Of a stretch of 64,000 bases of DNA, positions 1 through 11,079 are shown piece by piece. The position numbers were made by a program, and so were the translations under genes. The first letter of the stretch is position 1. Each line of letters begins with the position of its first letter. The notes under the pieces were generated by a model. The model did not search any database. It was given only the letters and a program-made list of their open reading frames with translations, and was not told the DNA's origin. Source of the DNA: Nemertoderma westbladi (taxonomy: Eukaryota > Xenacoelomorpha > Nemertodermatida > Nemertodermatidae); assembly GCA_032718475.1 (NCBI GenBank), contig JAUCBJ010002394.1:1-64000 (forward strand). The letters are read 5' to 3'.

Positions 1-1035
1 TGTTGCTATGTAAGCCTAATGTATTATTCGACTGAAGGTATTATATAATCTCTGACAATATTATTCACCTTCGGGAATATTAACAGTTCCTTTAGGACGT
101 GGCGCTTTATCTATATAAACAGAGTTATGACTTAAACTACTCACAACGATATGGCTTAATTATAATTCACATATATGGCGCATTCTTTAGGAATTGCTTC
201 TTTAACAGACTCACTCATACACAATGCTGCACAATACTGCACACTAATTTGCCAATCTTCACTGATTTTAGTCACATATAAAAGGAACACAGACTGACTC
301 ATGTAGGGTCTATCAAATAACATTAGATTCACTTCAAACCACTTTAACATAAGTCACAATCGTTTATCTGTAACCCTTCTCTCTTACCTTCGGTATATCA
401 AGAATATTGGGTTTCGGGGTTATTTATCGTTATTCCAAATATAATAATTCATCAACCATGTTATGAAGAACTGACAGTAAATAGCAGTATAAAACAACAA
501 TGAAAACACTGATTGTTATGAGTTTGTAATGTTTCAGCAGTCAGTATGTATGATCAGTCAGCAGTAGTCGTTAGGTTAAAGGATATATGCCCTTTATAAT
601 TAAACCTACTAGTGTAAGACTAAAAAACAGTAAAGCACAAAATACTTCCAAGCCGTTCTTTCTTTGGCTCAGGACTGAATGTAAACACTGCACATAGGCA
701 TTGCGTCATTTCTCGGAAATTTTCTGTACAAGGAGCCACAAAACGCTCTAATTGGCTGACTGAACTGAGAGACGCCGTAGAACAAAGGAAATCAACACGT
801 ATGAATGTCAGCTGTTAACCGTAGTCATAGTAACTACTGTTCAAGAGTAGCTATCACCCCTTTGCGTCACGAATTGCCATAGAATCATAAAATATGCCTT
901 TCACAGTACACATACGGAGGAAATAGGTCTTAGATCCTCTAAAAACACCGATACAGCAATAATACGGTCTCTTACACTTATTAAATCAACTACAGAGTAT
1001 TTTAATGGAAAAGATAATAAAAATAACGGGGCAAT
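1..1035. other. AT-rich stretch without a recognisable gene
   Basis: No open frame with recognisable protein similarity, no tandem repeat and no clear element end is visible here. It borders the minus-strand retroelement mosaic that starts at 1049. Confidence 0.6.
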
Positions 1036-1048
1036 TCAGCAAAGGCTT

Positions 1049-1461
1049 TTACAACATGCGTAGAACATAGTCAACCACAATAATGAACAAGAATGGTCCA
1101 AGTGTGTCTCCTTGGAGGACACCCCATAACACTTCAAATGGTTCTGTGTCACTGTCAATAGTAGACACAAATGTTGTCGAACCATCGTAAACTGATCTGA
1201 TTGCTGCAATAATTTCATCAGGAATCCCATATAATGAAAGTATGCTGAACATACGTGAGCGAGAGACTGAATCAAAAGCCTTGAAGAAGTCAACAAAGAT
1301 AACAGCCAGATAGATGCCTGTCTTTCTTTTTTGATATAATTCTTCAATTATCCTTCTAAGTGCCAAAATGGGCTCCATGGTCCCACGACCTTTACGGAAC
1401 CCATTCTGATTTCCACGGAGCAGTCTCTCAATGGGATCCCTGATGCGATTTAATAGAATCC
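1049..1461 (-). pseudogene. RTE-like LINE reverse transcriptase fragment
   Basis: The minus-strand reading gives the RT palm segment RDPIERLLRGNQNGFRKGR, then VDFFKAFDSVSRSRM (motif with the first catalytic Asp) and GVLQGDTLGPFLF. It is closely similar to the same part of the intact 965-aa ORF at 34037-36934, so it is a short internal piece of that LINE family. Both element ends are missing. It is the C-terminal third of a single 380-aa frame that also includes a second LINE (1462-1845) and BEL/Pao integrase (1846-2191). Not a functional gene. Confidence 0.85.
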
Positions 1462-1845
1462 TAGAATCCATTACCCATTCAAAATGTTTGATCAACAACG
1501 ACGAGAGTGCAATCGCTCTATAATTATTCGAAACATTCTGATCGCCCAATTTGTCCTTTATGAGTGGAATGATTGCACATGTTAGTATGAACTGAGGAAC
1601 GGAGCCATGTGATAAGAAAACATTAAATAATTTACTCAGATGTACACGTAATTCAGGATGTCCATTTATTAAACAATCAGAATCAAATCCAAATGTGACG
1701 TCACACTTTGAACTTTTAAGTCTATGAAGACCATCAGAAATCAATTCCGGGGAAATACTTGGCAAATCATCAGTAGAGCACCCTCTCAGCTTCTCTGAAA
1801 TTGTATCGTTCATTTTTTCTACATCGGAACCATAAGGTTGATTAA
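1462..1845 (-). pseudogene. Second, different LINE RT fragment (fingers region)
   Basis: This middle part of the 380-aa frame reads as the N-terminal RT region of a CR1/jockey-like LINE: a helix-rich stretch, then FGFDSDCLING, GSVPQF, IPLIKDKLGDQNVSNNYRAI and ALSSLLIKHFEWV, the usual 'NYRPI/sls..sKifE' region. It is not the RTE-like family, since that family has a different sequence at this position. It is joined without a stop to RTE-like sequence on one side and BEL/Pao integrase on the other. The clade is uncertain. Confidence 0.7.
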
Positions 1846-2412
1846 AAAGTACCGCCTCGATTTCTATTAACAATGTCGTCAGTTGGTCGTCTGTTAAGAT
1901 GCGTTGCATCGGTATTACTTTCGCCATAGCCGTTTTAATTGATCCAATCAATCTTTCCCAAACTCCGCCTCTCCAAGGACTGTCAGATGTGTTAAAGCTC
2001 CAGACAATGTTGTGAGGACGTAGTTCGTCGGAAATTTGATTTTGGTCCAACCTCCTTAAGGCTCTGGAGATTTCATTCCTTGCACCCACAAAGTTAGTCC
2101 CTTGGTCACAATAAATGGATTTGACCAATCCACGTCTAGCGATAAATCGCCGTAAGGCTAGGATAAACGCATTGGTGGATAAATCTGTCACACGTTCAAT
2201 GTGGATGGACAGCTCTGCTGGCCATGCAGGTGAAGATTAATCCCCAGCGTTTTACCTGTACCCTTCCGCGTTTAGCGATTATGGGTCAAAAACAGTCTAT
2301 CCCCATCTCGGTGAAAGGGGGTCTAAAGGCCTGTAACCTTGCTAATGGTAGTTCACTCATCTCTTGGTGTCCTATCCTCGCGTGCACCTTCTTACAAATA
2401 ATACAGTTACGT
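1846..2412 (-). pseudogene. BEL/Pao integrase relic, distal half
   Basis: Minus-strand translation gives the zinc-finger cysteines (CIICKK), GIDCF with the first catalytic Asp, then YCDQGTNFVGARNE with the second Asp and PWRGGVWERLIGS with the catalytic Glu, all nearly the same as BEL-2 at 62800-63370. A frameshift lies near 2200-2290. The upstream half lies at 7010-7545 on the same strand; the two were separated by insertion of the LINE at 2413-7009. The C-terminal half is cut off at about 1846 by another LINE fragment. Confidence 0.85.
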
Positions 2413-2802
2413 ATCAATAAGTATAAATAAAACCTAGGTAACCAGTCTTTGCACCCATGTGGGTGTAGAACCGACATCGGTTACCGGAGTAACACGTCTA
2501 GGACGGAAGAATCCAGACTCGGATAGGTTAGTCAAGGTATCCTTTAAAACGGAATAAGATTCCCGACTATTCCGAACCAACATCGAAAAGGCGAGGAAAG
2601 AAGAAGGGTCTTCCATCAACTCTGAGATTCGAGTTCGAGCGAGTCAATCGCTCGAACAGCGGAAGATATATAAAGATCGCTCAAAGATAGTTTTCAACTT
2701 AAACAAGGATTTGAAGGAAGCGCAAGGAACCAACGTTACAGAAAGCTACAGTCTCAGACAAGATGGAACAATTTGGAAGTTCGCTAAACAAACTGATGGT
2801 AG

Positions 2803-3110
2803 ATGGAAACAGGAACGGGACTGGCGCCATCGTCTACAGGCACAGGAAAACTAACTGGGGGAGAAGATCAGAATGAGAAACCTCTGATTAATTGCTGTTT
2901 TTTTAACGCGCGTTCTCTAAATAACAAACTAGCGGATTTAAATCTGTTTTTAAACAACACGGATTCAGATATAATAGGGATAAACGAAACTTGGTCTGAC
3001 GATAGTCTACCAGACGCCGCGATCTCTGGGGATAAACAATTTCAAGTATTTAGAAATGACCGCCCAAGTAGAGGTGGTGGGGTGGCTATCCTTGTCCGCA
3101 ATTATATTAA
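2803..3110 (+). pseudogene. LINE APE endonuclease, 5' part
   Basis: After a hydrophilic leader the frame reads INCCFFNARSLNNKLADL, the conserved 'N.rSl.nK..el' start of CR1/L2-type endonucleases, then DIIGINETWSDDSLPD, which contains the catalytic Glu (ETW), and SRGGGVAILVRN. The frame is interrupted at the TTAA at 3107-3110 by the 1.56-kb element and continues at 4673 in the same frame once that element and one TTAA are disregarded. Confidence 0.8.
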
Positions 3111-4668
3111 CCCTATTACCACTGGGGGGGGGGGGGGGGGGCGAATCGGCCCTTTCCTAGTTTTTAGTTGCTGTAACTATGCAACCACATTACGTACCGG
3201 CCCAATTTTTTGTGAGAATTAGCCAAATTTAATGCCGCATCTTTTGCAAAAAACGCCGTTGCAATTGGATTTCTACTTTTCGATGTGGGTGCCACCTCAA
3301 AATTTGGTCTCCAGCACCAAATTTTTTGAAATTTTCGAATTTTACAAAGTCATTCGTGATTTAGTAATATTTATGTTTGGGCTATTTTTAATTATTTTTA
3401 TTGGTTTGGATCACTCTAATGCTCTATACAAGTATGTAAGTGTAGTGGTACGTCATTTTTGGAGCACCAAATTTAGGGCGTGGCACTTTAAAATTTCAAA
3501 ATTACTTTATTCGGAAAATTTACTAAAGTCCTGATTTCTAAGCATTTTTATTGGTTTTCTTGAGCGCTGAATCGATTAAAAGTAGTATAGAAGCCTGAAG
3601 ACTTAGTGGTTCGCCATTTTTGGTGCACCAAAATTAGGGCGTGGCACTTCAAATTTTGAAAAATACGAGATTCGGAAAATACACTAAAGTTTTGATTTGC
3701 AAAGCATTTTTATAGGTTTTCTGGAGCGCTGAATCGATTGAAAGTAATATAGAAGCCTGAAGACTTAGTGGTTCGCCATTTTTGGTGCACCAAAATTAGG
3801 GCGTGGCACTTCAAATTTTGAAAAATACGAGATTCGGAAAATTCACTAAAGTTTTGATTTCAAATTAATTTTATAGGTTTTCTGGAGCGCTGAATCGATT
3901 GAAAGTAATATAGAAGCCTCAAATCCTTTGTGTACGTAATTTTCGGTGCACCAAAATTAGGGCGTGGCACTTCAAATTTTCAAAATTACTTTATTCGCAA
4001 AAAACACTGAAGTTTTGATTTCAAAAATTGGCTAACTTCTAAGTCTTCAGGCTTCTATATTACTTTCAATCGATTCAGCGGTCTGGAAAACCTATATAAA
4101 TTCGTTAAAATTTCAATTTTGTTGTATTTTCCGAATCTCGTATTTTTCAAAATTTGAAGTGCCACGCCCTAATTTTGGTGCACCAAAAATGGCGAACCAC
4201 TCAGTCTTCAGGCTTCTATATTACTTTCAATCGATTCAGCGGCCCAGAAAACCCATAAAGATGCGTTGAAATAAAAAAATTAGGGGCATTTTCTGAATAT
4301 CTAATTTTTCAAAATTTGAAGTGCCACGCCCACTTCTTAGGTGCACGAAAAATAGCATCCACTTCAATTTTTGGAAGTGGAATATAATCACATTCGATTC
4401 AGCGTCTTGAAAAACCTACTAAATCTAGCCAACACTGCCACACTATTAGTTTTTAGAAAACGAAAAATTTTGTAATTTTGTCCTGGGACTACTTTTATTT
4501 TTCATCAAAATTATGAGTTTTAAGGTTTGGTAGTGTTCATCTATAGTTGTTTCACCAACAGCCCAAATTTTGTAGGATTTCATTGGACGACTACAAAAAT
4601 ATAGTGGGTGGGCCGAATCGCCCCCCCCCAGTGGTGCTAATGGTCAAAACACCCCAGTGGTAATAGGG
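3111..4668. mobile_element. TTAA-flanked non-autonomous element (TTAA-1)
   Basis: The ends are inverted copies of CCCTATTACCACTGGGG, flanked by TTAA at 3107-3110 and 4669-4672, as in piggyBac-type insertion. Next to the ends are G/C runs and an inverted CGAATCGGCCC. The right end has an extra piece of about 30 bp. The interior has no transposase frame. It contains three direct copies of a unit spaced about 162 bp apart (landmark GCGCTGAATCGATT near 3563, 3725 and 3887) and three inverted copies (near 4070, 4231 and 4392), so it is nearly symmetrical. It interrupts a LINE endonuclease without loss of sequence. Confidence 0.9.
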
Positions 4669-5090
4669 TTAATTGTATAAAGGTTCGTTTATCTCAGCTG
4701 TATGATGAAGCGGAAATAGTAGCAGTTGACCTTATAGGAAATTATCCATTACGGATTGTTTCTGTTTATCAGCCGCCTGATATTTCACAGAGTGCTAACA
4801 ACAACTTGTGTTTATTTATTTAACTGGAATCAATTCTCATTTCCAGATTCCGACCTGTATAATGCAATGTCGGCCATGGTTTTAGAAAACGGTCTCACCC
4901 AACTGCGCAGTTTGAAAAAACACGTAATGAAAATGTCCTAGATTTAGTCCTCACAACAGACGAATTAGTTGTATCTAGTGTGTCAGTTGACGAACCGTTT
5001 TCTACGAGTGACCATGATTCGGTGTATTTTAATATTTTAGCGCCCGGGCAATTTGCCCAATGTAAATTTACGATTTTGCCAAAGGAGATT
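4669..5090 (+). pseudogene. LINE endonuclease, 3' part
   Basis: This directly continues the endonuclease interrupted at 3110: AEIVAVDLIGNYPLRIVSVY and QPPD (the conserved 'vY.pP' segment), then after frameshifts ENVLDLVLTT and FSTSDHDSVYF, which holds the SDH motif with catalytic Asp and His. At least two frame changes between about 4790 and 4900 and a following stop disable it. Confidence 0.75.
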
Positions 5091-5094
5091 TAAC

Positions 5095-5716
5095 AAATTT
5101 TTCTGCCTATCTGGATAATACCGATTGGCATCATTTATATAGCTTGTGTACTACCATAAATGATTTTTGGGGTAATTTTTGTATGGTATTAAAAACAGGA
5201 ATTGATCAGTTTGTGCCTTTTAAAACCATTAAGGGGAATAATAAAACTCATTATTATCCGACTTATGTAAAACAACTGCAAAGCAGCAAGAAATGCCTAT
5301 GGAGGCATAGACACACGGAAGGCGGCCAAGCCGCATATAAATGAGCGGCCAAGGCTGTTTCACAGGCAGCATTTAGAGCGGCCTGCATTAGGGAAAATAA
5401 AATATTAAGTTCGGGTAACCCGGATGCAATATTCAAGTATGTAAACTCGAAACGCAGTAATAAGTCGGGTATTGCCCCTTTACAATGTAATGGTAATTTA
5501 ATTGTTGACGACGCTTCTAAAGCTAAACCTTTATCTCAGGTTTTATCTGAGAATTTTACAAATGATAACGGATCTTGTCCCGCATTCTCTTGCAAGGTCC
5601 CTATTAATGTAAATAAATCAACGGTGTATTTTAGTGCACCTAAGGTGTTTTCTATTTTACGGCGTTTACCATGTAAAACTGGGCGTACACCTGATGGGTT
5701 ACCCAGTATCTAATTT
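5095..5716 (+). pseudogene. LINE linker between endonuclease and RT
   Basis: The translation resembles the region between EN and RT of CR1/L2-like LINEs: FVPFKTIKGN (5210), YVKQLQSSKKCLWRH (5270), then FKYVNSKRSNKSGIAPLQ and CKTGRTPDGLPS just before the RT. A stop at 5342 and small frame changes break it. It supports continuity of one LINE copy from 2803 to 6760. Confidence 0.6.
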
Positions 5717-6424
5717 GTGAAGCCAGCTCGTTGCCTTGCAACGCCGCTGGCTGCATTATTTATAGTTTCATTCGAAACACATGCTCTGCCTTCGATTTGG
5801 TTAACAGCCAACATAATACTAATATTTAAAAAGGGTGACCCATCCGACCCGTACAATTACAGACCAGTTTCCCTTACTTGTGTAACATGCAAAATCATGG
5901 AAGCATGCATTAAGCTGGAACTTACCGAGTACTTACTAACTAATAAAATAATTACAGGGGCACAACACGGATTTTTAAAACGTAGGTCAACCTGTACTCA
6001 GTTGTTGGAATGTGTAACACAATGGTACAATTTAGTAGATAAACGGTACAATATTGATATAATTTACATAGATTTTGCCAAGGCGTTTGAATCTGTGGTG
6101 CATTCTAAGCTTATTTGTAAATTATCTAGTTATGGTATCACTGGTGATATTTTAGCTTGGCTAACGGTTTTTTTACTGAACAGAACCCAACGAGTACTTG
6201 TTGGTAATTATTTTTCAGATGTGTGCTCAGTCCGTTCTGGAACTATCCAGGGGAGCGTGTTAGGACCTATATTATTTGTACTTTTTATCAATGATTTACC
6301 GGAGGTACTAGGAACTTGCAAAAGTAAACTCTTTGCCGACGATGTTAAATTGTATGCACCAACCGTTGATAGCCACTTACTAGTGACGGCTCTTGAGTCT
6401 CTTGGGGGTGTTAGTGGCAATTAA
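5717..6424 (+). pseudogene. LINE reverse transcriptase, truncated
   Basis: The 235-codon frame contains the RT motifs in order: IFKKGDPSDPYNYRPVSLT, QHGFLKRRSTCTQL, YIDFAKAFESVVHSKL (first catalytic Asp), GTIQGSVLGPILFVLFINDL and LFADDVKLYA (catalytic FADD). It then runs into a TAA at 6422 where a normal CR1-like RT goes on for about 250 more residues. The Asp residues are intact; the thumb region is deleted or scrambled between 6425 and 6536. Confidence 0.85.
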
Positions 6425-6535
6425 AGGTTGCTGCCCATAAATGTACAGTAATATATATTGGTGCAAATAATAGTAAAACTAGTTATTTTTTAAATGGTAA
6501 TATTCAATTGAAAGACAGTTGGTCGATCTTGATTT

Positions 6536-6760
6536 TGACTGTTGCTTTAAAATTGCTCCACGCTCTGGACACAGAGGTCACAGCCATAAACTGTTTACAA
6601 ACTACTCTAGACTTCAAATAACAAAGTATTTTTTTTCAAACCGTGTGGTGTGCCCATATGGAATTCATTACCTGTAAATATTGTTGAGGCCCATACCTTA
6701 GCAACTTTTACAAATAAACTACGTGAATTTGACCTATTAAATTGGTGCACTTTAACAGAT
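6536..6760 (+). pseudogene. LINE ORF C-terminal remnant
   Basis: Reads RSGHRGHSHKLFTNYSRL, then ITKYFFSNRVV and PYGIHYL, the typical C-terminal 'RGHs.kl....r...r..fFs.Rvv..WN.LP' block of CR1/L2/Daphne-type LINEs. Stops and frame changes follow. It belongs to the LINE at 2413-7009. Confidence 0.65.
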
Positions 6761-7009
6761 TTATGTAATTTATTTTAGGTACGTTTTTATTTAAATTATT
6801 TATTTACTCTTTTTACTTCAATATACATTTTAATTTGGAAAACCTTATTTATGTGTTGAACGCCTCGCGTACAATATTTTCGAGCCTCCTGTAAGTGCTG
6901 TTTGTAGCCTAGTTGGTCTTCTCCCTCATACTACTTGTAATTTTTAATTTGTGCATATTGTGCAATTTTAACCATTGGCCGAGCGAAATAATATAATATA
7001 TATATATAT

Positions 7010-7545
7010 GTGTCACTGAACTCAGTGCCTTACCAGGCCTAATCAGTACAAACCTCGAGCGTAAGTGTGATAGACAGTGGTGTCTACCTACGTGTTTGAG
7101 TCGTACGTGTGCATCCAGTATCATAGCGCACTGTAACTCATGGTGTTGCGGTATGATGATAGGATACCTAAAGTCTAGTGCGAAGTCAATGTTTTGGAGT
7201 CTGAACTTGTGATAAAGTAAGCCCTTGTAAATTATTGGACTCCAACTCGAGATCGGTGAAGACTTGATCTGTTTACCGTGATTGATCGCCGTGAGCTCTC
7301 GTGCGAAATATCGCAATTGATAATGTCTGAAAATATCAACTTCACAAAGACCAATTTCAGCCAAGGTAAGTCTTCTTGGAAAGTCGCGTTTGCCTCTGGC
7401 ATATTGTCTCAAACGTTTGAGCCATGCTAACTTGCGGCATGCGTCCGTCCATGATCTAGTTTGGTTTACTATCCTGTCAACGTAAGTGTTGGTGACATCA
7501 TCAGGTAAGGTATAGTCAAAGTGTGGAGCTAATAATGACATAGAA
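7010..7545 (-). pseudogene. BEL/Pao integrase relic, proximal half
   Basis: On the minus strand this reads the pre-integrase linker and zinc-binding domain of a BEL/Pao Pol (SWTDACRKLAWLKRLRQYAR; HVGRHHCLSHLRSRFVLIRP with the paired His). It closely matches BEL-2 at 62290-62800. It keeps the frame that BEL-2 has lost at about 62440, which helps locate that frameshift. The zinc-finger Cys pair and catalytic core follow at 2412-1846, beyond the inserted LINE. Confidence 0.85.
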
Positions 7546-7660
7546 CATTAAAAAAAATAAAGTAGCAAAAACTAGTTACTACAAAAAAATCCCAGTCTTG
7601 TGTACACATACTGTAGTAGTGCCGCTGTCAAGGAGCAACAAATAAATGCTTCTAAGCTCG
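7546..7660. other. Short spacer, no gene seen
   Basis: AT-rich sequence between the BEL/Pao relic and the TTAA element, ending in the TTAA target site at 7661-7664. Confidence 0.5.
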
Positions 7661-7664
7661 TTAA

Positions 7665-9204
7665 CCCTATTAAACCCGGGGGGGGGTCAATATGACCCCT
7701 CCCATGGTTTTTTTATTATAATTCTGAAACAAACGCAGTTGGGAATCTGAAATTTTATGACTTTTCCTAAAAATCTATTGTCTTACTAGTAGTGAAAACC
7801 GTTTTCAAAAATATTGGGTACTTTTCGAGTTATAGCACCATTTTTTAACCCTACTTTTGGCACTTTTTTTGAGAGGTTTTTTGAAAATTACATTTCATTA
7901 AATATGAATTGTAACATCTCTATTTTTGATTTACACCGGTTTTTTGGTGTTAGAAATTTGATGGAATTCATATCAATTGATTTAGAAATTTCAAACTTGT
8001 ATTTTTCGTCGGGTACCAAATTTTGGTGCCAGCACCAAATTTTGAAATAAGTCAATTTTGTAAATTGAACGTTTGAAACTTGTTTTTTACGCAATTGGGG
8101 TTTTTTGGGTTCCTGGATTCGATGAAATATATACGAGTTGCACCAAGCGTATCAAACTTGTATTTTTCGGTGCTGTGTGCAAATTTTGGTGCTAGCACGA
8201 AATTTTGAAAATCCATTCAATAGATAAAATTGCTTGTGACAATTTATTTCTTGGGTTTTAGAGGTTTATGGCTGTTCTGAATTCAATGGAAAATATAATT
8301 ATCGAACTAGACATCTCAAACTTGTATTTTTCGGATGTGGGTGCAAAATGTGGTGCTAGCACCAAATTTTGAAAACCATCAAATATATCAATTGATTGTG
8401 TCACCTTGTTTCTTGCGTTATACGGGTTTGTGATGGTTCTGAATTCAATGGAATCAGTAAAAATTTCATAAGAGTTCTCAAACTTGTATTTTTCGCCGGT
8501 GGGTGAAAATTGTTGTGCCAGCACCAAATTTTGGAAAATATGCAAATTGATAAGTAGATAGTATCACCTTGTTTCTTGCGTTATACGGGTTTATGAGGGT
8601 CCTGAATCCGATGGAATCAATAAAAACAGCACTGGACATCGCAAACTTGTACTTTTTGGTGATGGGTACGAAATTTGGTGCAAGCACCAAAATTTGCCAA
8701 ATTACGCCGAAAAATACAAGTAGCAATGATCTGGCACATTAGAAATGTATTCCATTAGAATCAGCGCCCTCGAAAACCTGAAAATGTGAATTTATAGCAT
8801 CGTATAAGTGAATTAAAAATTTTGTGTTCTAACTGAAAAGTGCTGGTTACTTGTTTTTTTCATTTTTTTCCTACGCAGAGAGGACTAAACAGCCATTTAT
8901 AGTAATCATATCATTTTTTAATATTTTCCAATGTATTTTGCACCCCAGAAAACCTGTATTGAAAAATAATTAGCCGAAAATGTAACTTTCAAATTTGGTG
9001 AAAATTGTGCACTACTTGTAATTTTGGTGCTGCAATATAACCACCCCAGTACATTTTTTTTTTCGGTCGGATCCAGACAAGTGATACCTACGTACAAACA
9101 AAAAATCAGACGTTTTCGTAAAGATTTGTAGATTTTAGAGGGGGGGGTCAATATGACCCCCTCCCGGTATTTGTACAACATTTTATAGCCCGGTACTAAT
9201 AGGG
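7665..9204. mobile_element. TTAA-flanked non-autonomous element (TTAA-2)
   Basis: Flanked by TTAA at 7661-7664 and 9205-9208. The ends match as imperfect inverted repeats starting CCCTATTA and reaching CCGGG. Inside each end lies a G run with a palindrome GGGGTCAATATGACCCC (7680s and 9150s). As in TTAA-1, the right end has about 30 extra bases between the terminal and subterminal repeats. The interior is made of units about 162 bp apart (landmark CTGAATTCAATGGAA-like near 8109, 8275, 8436, 8598) joined by AACTTGTATTTTTCGG and GGTGCTAGCACCAAATTTTG boxes. No transposase frame. Confidence 0.88.
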
Positions 9205-9229
9205 TTAAAGTCCAAGTCTTAGCTAGTGC

Positions 9230-10935
9230 TAATAGCAAAATAGAAGAATGTCACGGAAAGCGGCCTCCAAATCAACAATACAGCTAACTGTGAACCCATC
9301 CCAGTCACCACGGAACACGAGCGTAGCGCCTCCGAATGGTACAACGAGACATTCTCCAACACCGAAGTTCTCACAACCATTAATGCTTTGGCAAACAACA
9401 AAGCAAATGGCCCGGATAAAATATTTTACGAGCACATTAAACAGGCAGTCCCTTTCTTGGTTATATTAATAACTCTACTCTATGTGTGCCTCAATACAGC
9501 GAAACTCCCTTCGATCTGGAAAACCAGCGTAATCAATATTATATATAAAGGCAAAGGTGACGTCACAAATACGGATAACTATCGTGGTATCGCCCTGATC
9601 TGTGTGACCCTCAATATCCTAACCTCGCTAATAAATAATCGGGTTAGGCAATTCATCTCTCATTATCTTCCTCCAGAACAGTACGGTTTCCTTCTGGGTA
9701 AGTCAACCAAACAAGCCATTTCCCAACTTATCGATGACATATCCGCCGGTTTCCATTCCCCTTCACGGCAGCAACGTATAATATATGCGGCTTTCATAGA
9801 TTTCCGTAAGGCGTTCGACATGGTCCCCCGCACTAAACTACTTTACAAAATCTACACTGCAGGTATCAAAGGGAAGGTTTACGATCTAATAAAGGAGCTA
9901 CTCGACAACAGTTTTAGAGTTTTTGATGGAATTCGCTTCTCGAATATTATCCAACAGTTGCGTGGCATTCTTCAAGGAGACTGCCTTTCTCCAACCTTGT
10001 TCATTATATTTATTGCTGACCTTGCAGCCGTTATCCGTTCAGCAGGCATTGCCATTATTAAATTCCTGTTCTATGCCAATGATCTCGTTATCTACTCGAA
10101 CAATAAGGAGGATATACAGGCATGTTTAACTGCGCTCCATGGATGGTGCCTCTCCAACGGAATGGAAGTTAACTTGGTTAAGACCAAAGTAATTAAATTC
10201 CGTAAAGGAGGCCGCCTCGCTGCCAACGACAACTTCACTTACGGGGCCAACCCAGTTGTTATCGCGAGCAGCTACGAATACCTCGGGGTCGTCCTAAAGT
10301 CTTCGCTCTCCTTCACACGACACATCCAGCAGAAAAAAGAAAGCGCCTCCATAGTAACTGGTTCACTAAACCATCTCCATCTACTATCAATATCTACAGG
10401 TATATCAATATTCAATATGAAAATTGCCCCATTGGTTACTTACTCATTTAAAGAAATCGGACGATTTTTCACTCTCGCTAATCTTAAAGAAATCGATAAA
10501 ATTAAAAACAAATATTTAAAGCAAATGCTCTCTTTACACTCATCAACCTCTTCCACTCTAGTGCTGCATTTAACTGAAAAAAAATCAATCGTTGAGACCA
10601 TACTCACCTCCAGCCCCAATATATTCGACACCAATGTCGTTTCAAATTACCCCAGTTACCGCCGTGAACGAGAGCTAAACTTCCACGATGAAGGTTACCA
10701 GTGTGGTCCGGGTTTCCAATCCGAAATCTGGAAACGCGCCGGACAACGTAATCGACACGTTGTTACGAGGGCAACCGCCCACGGGTTTCACTTCCGTGTC
10801 TGCTCAACCGCTACACCGTTCCACAAACTAACATCCACCTGCTGCTGTAAATACTGCGGCGAGCCCTGCGATGACCGTTACCACGTGCTCGTCTGTGCGA
10901 TGTGCCCACCACTGTCACTACTGGCTGCTTCATAG
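9230..10935 (+). CDS. Non-LTR retrotransposon reverse transcriptase, N-terminally truncated, probably inactive
   Basis: An open frame of more than 500 codons, with no upstream endonuclease. RT motifs in order: NNKANGPDKIFYEHIK, then YKGKGDVTNTDNYRGIALI, QYGFLLGKST, FIDFRKAFDMVPRTKL (first catalytic Asp) and RGILQGDCLSPTLFIIF. The catalytic box is FYANDLVIYS: the usual second-box FADD/YADD has Asn in place of the first Asp, so activity is doubtful. The C-terminus has CKYCGEPCDDRYHVLVC, a CX2CX8HX4C zinc-binding motif like those after the RT of several LINE clades. No start is assigned with confidence; the frame looks open upstream of 9388 and the true N-terminus is cut by the TTAA-2 junction region. 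Clade not determined. Confidence 0.7.
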
Positions 10936-11079
10936 TCATCTTCCAGTTAACTTTATCTAAGTTAATATTTATTTTACAAGTGAATAACCTTTTACTGTAT
11001 GTTTTATAATTCATTTTACCGCCTATATACCCCGCCCGGGGTGTATTGAAATATATATAAATCAACAATAACTCTATGA

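Larger units (their letters stand above)
2413..7009 (+). mobile_element. CR1/L2-like non-LTR retrotransposon, interrupted and decayed
   Basis: A + strand LINE that split a BEL/Pao integrase: integrase sequence stops at about 2412 and resumes at about 7010. Visible parts in order are a 5' region, an APE endonuclease (2803-3110, continuing 4673-5090), a linker (5095-5700), RT (5717-6424) and a C-terminal remnant (6536-6760). The 3' end is an AT dinucleotide run at 6989-7009. The endonuclease is cut by a TTAA element (3111-4668). Several frameshifts and stops make it non-functional. Clade by overall look of EN, RT and tail; not tested. Confidence 0.75.

Noticed and set aside
3232-3534. 100-codon ORF inside TTAA-1
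   Set aside because: Falls within the repeated monomers, is hydrophobic and low-complexity, and has no relation to transposases.
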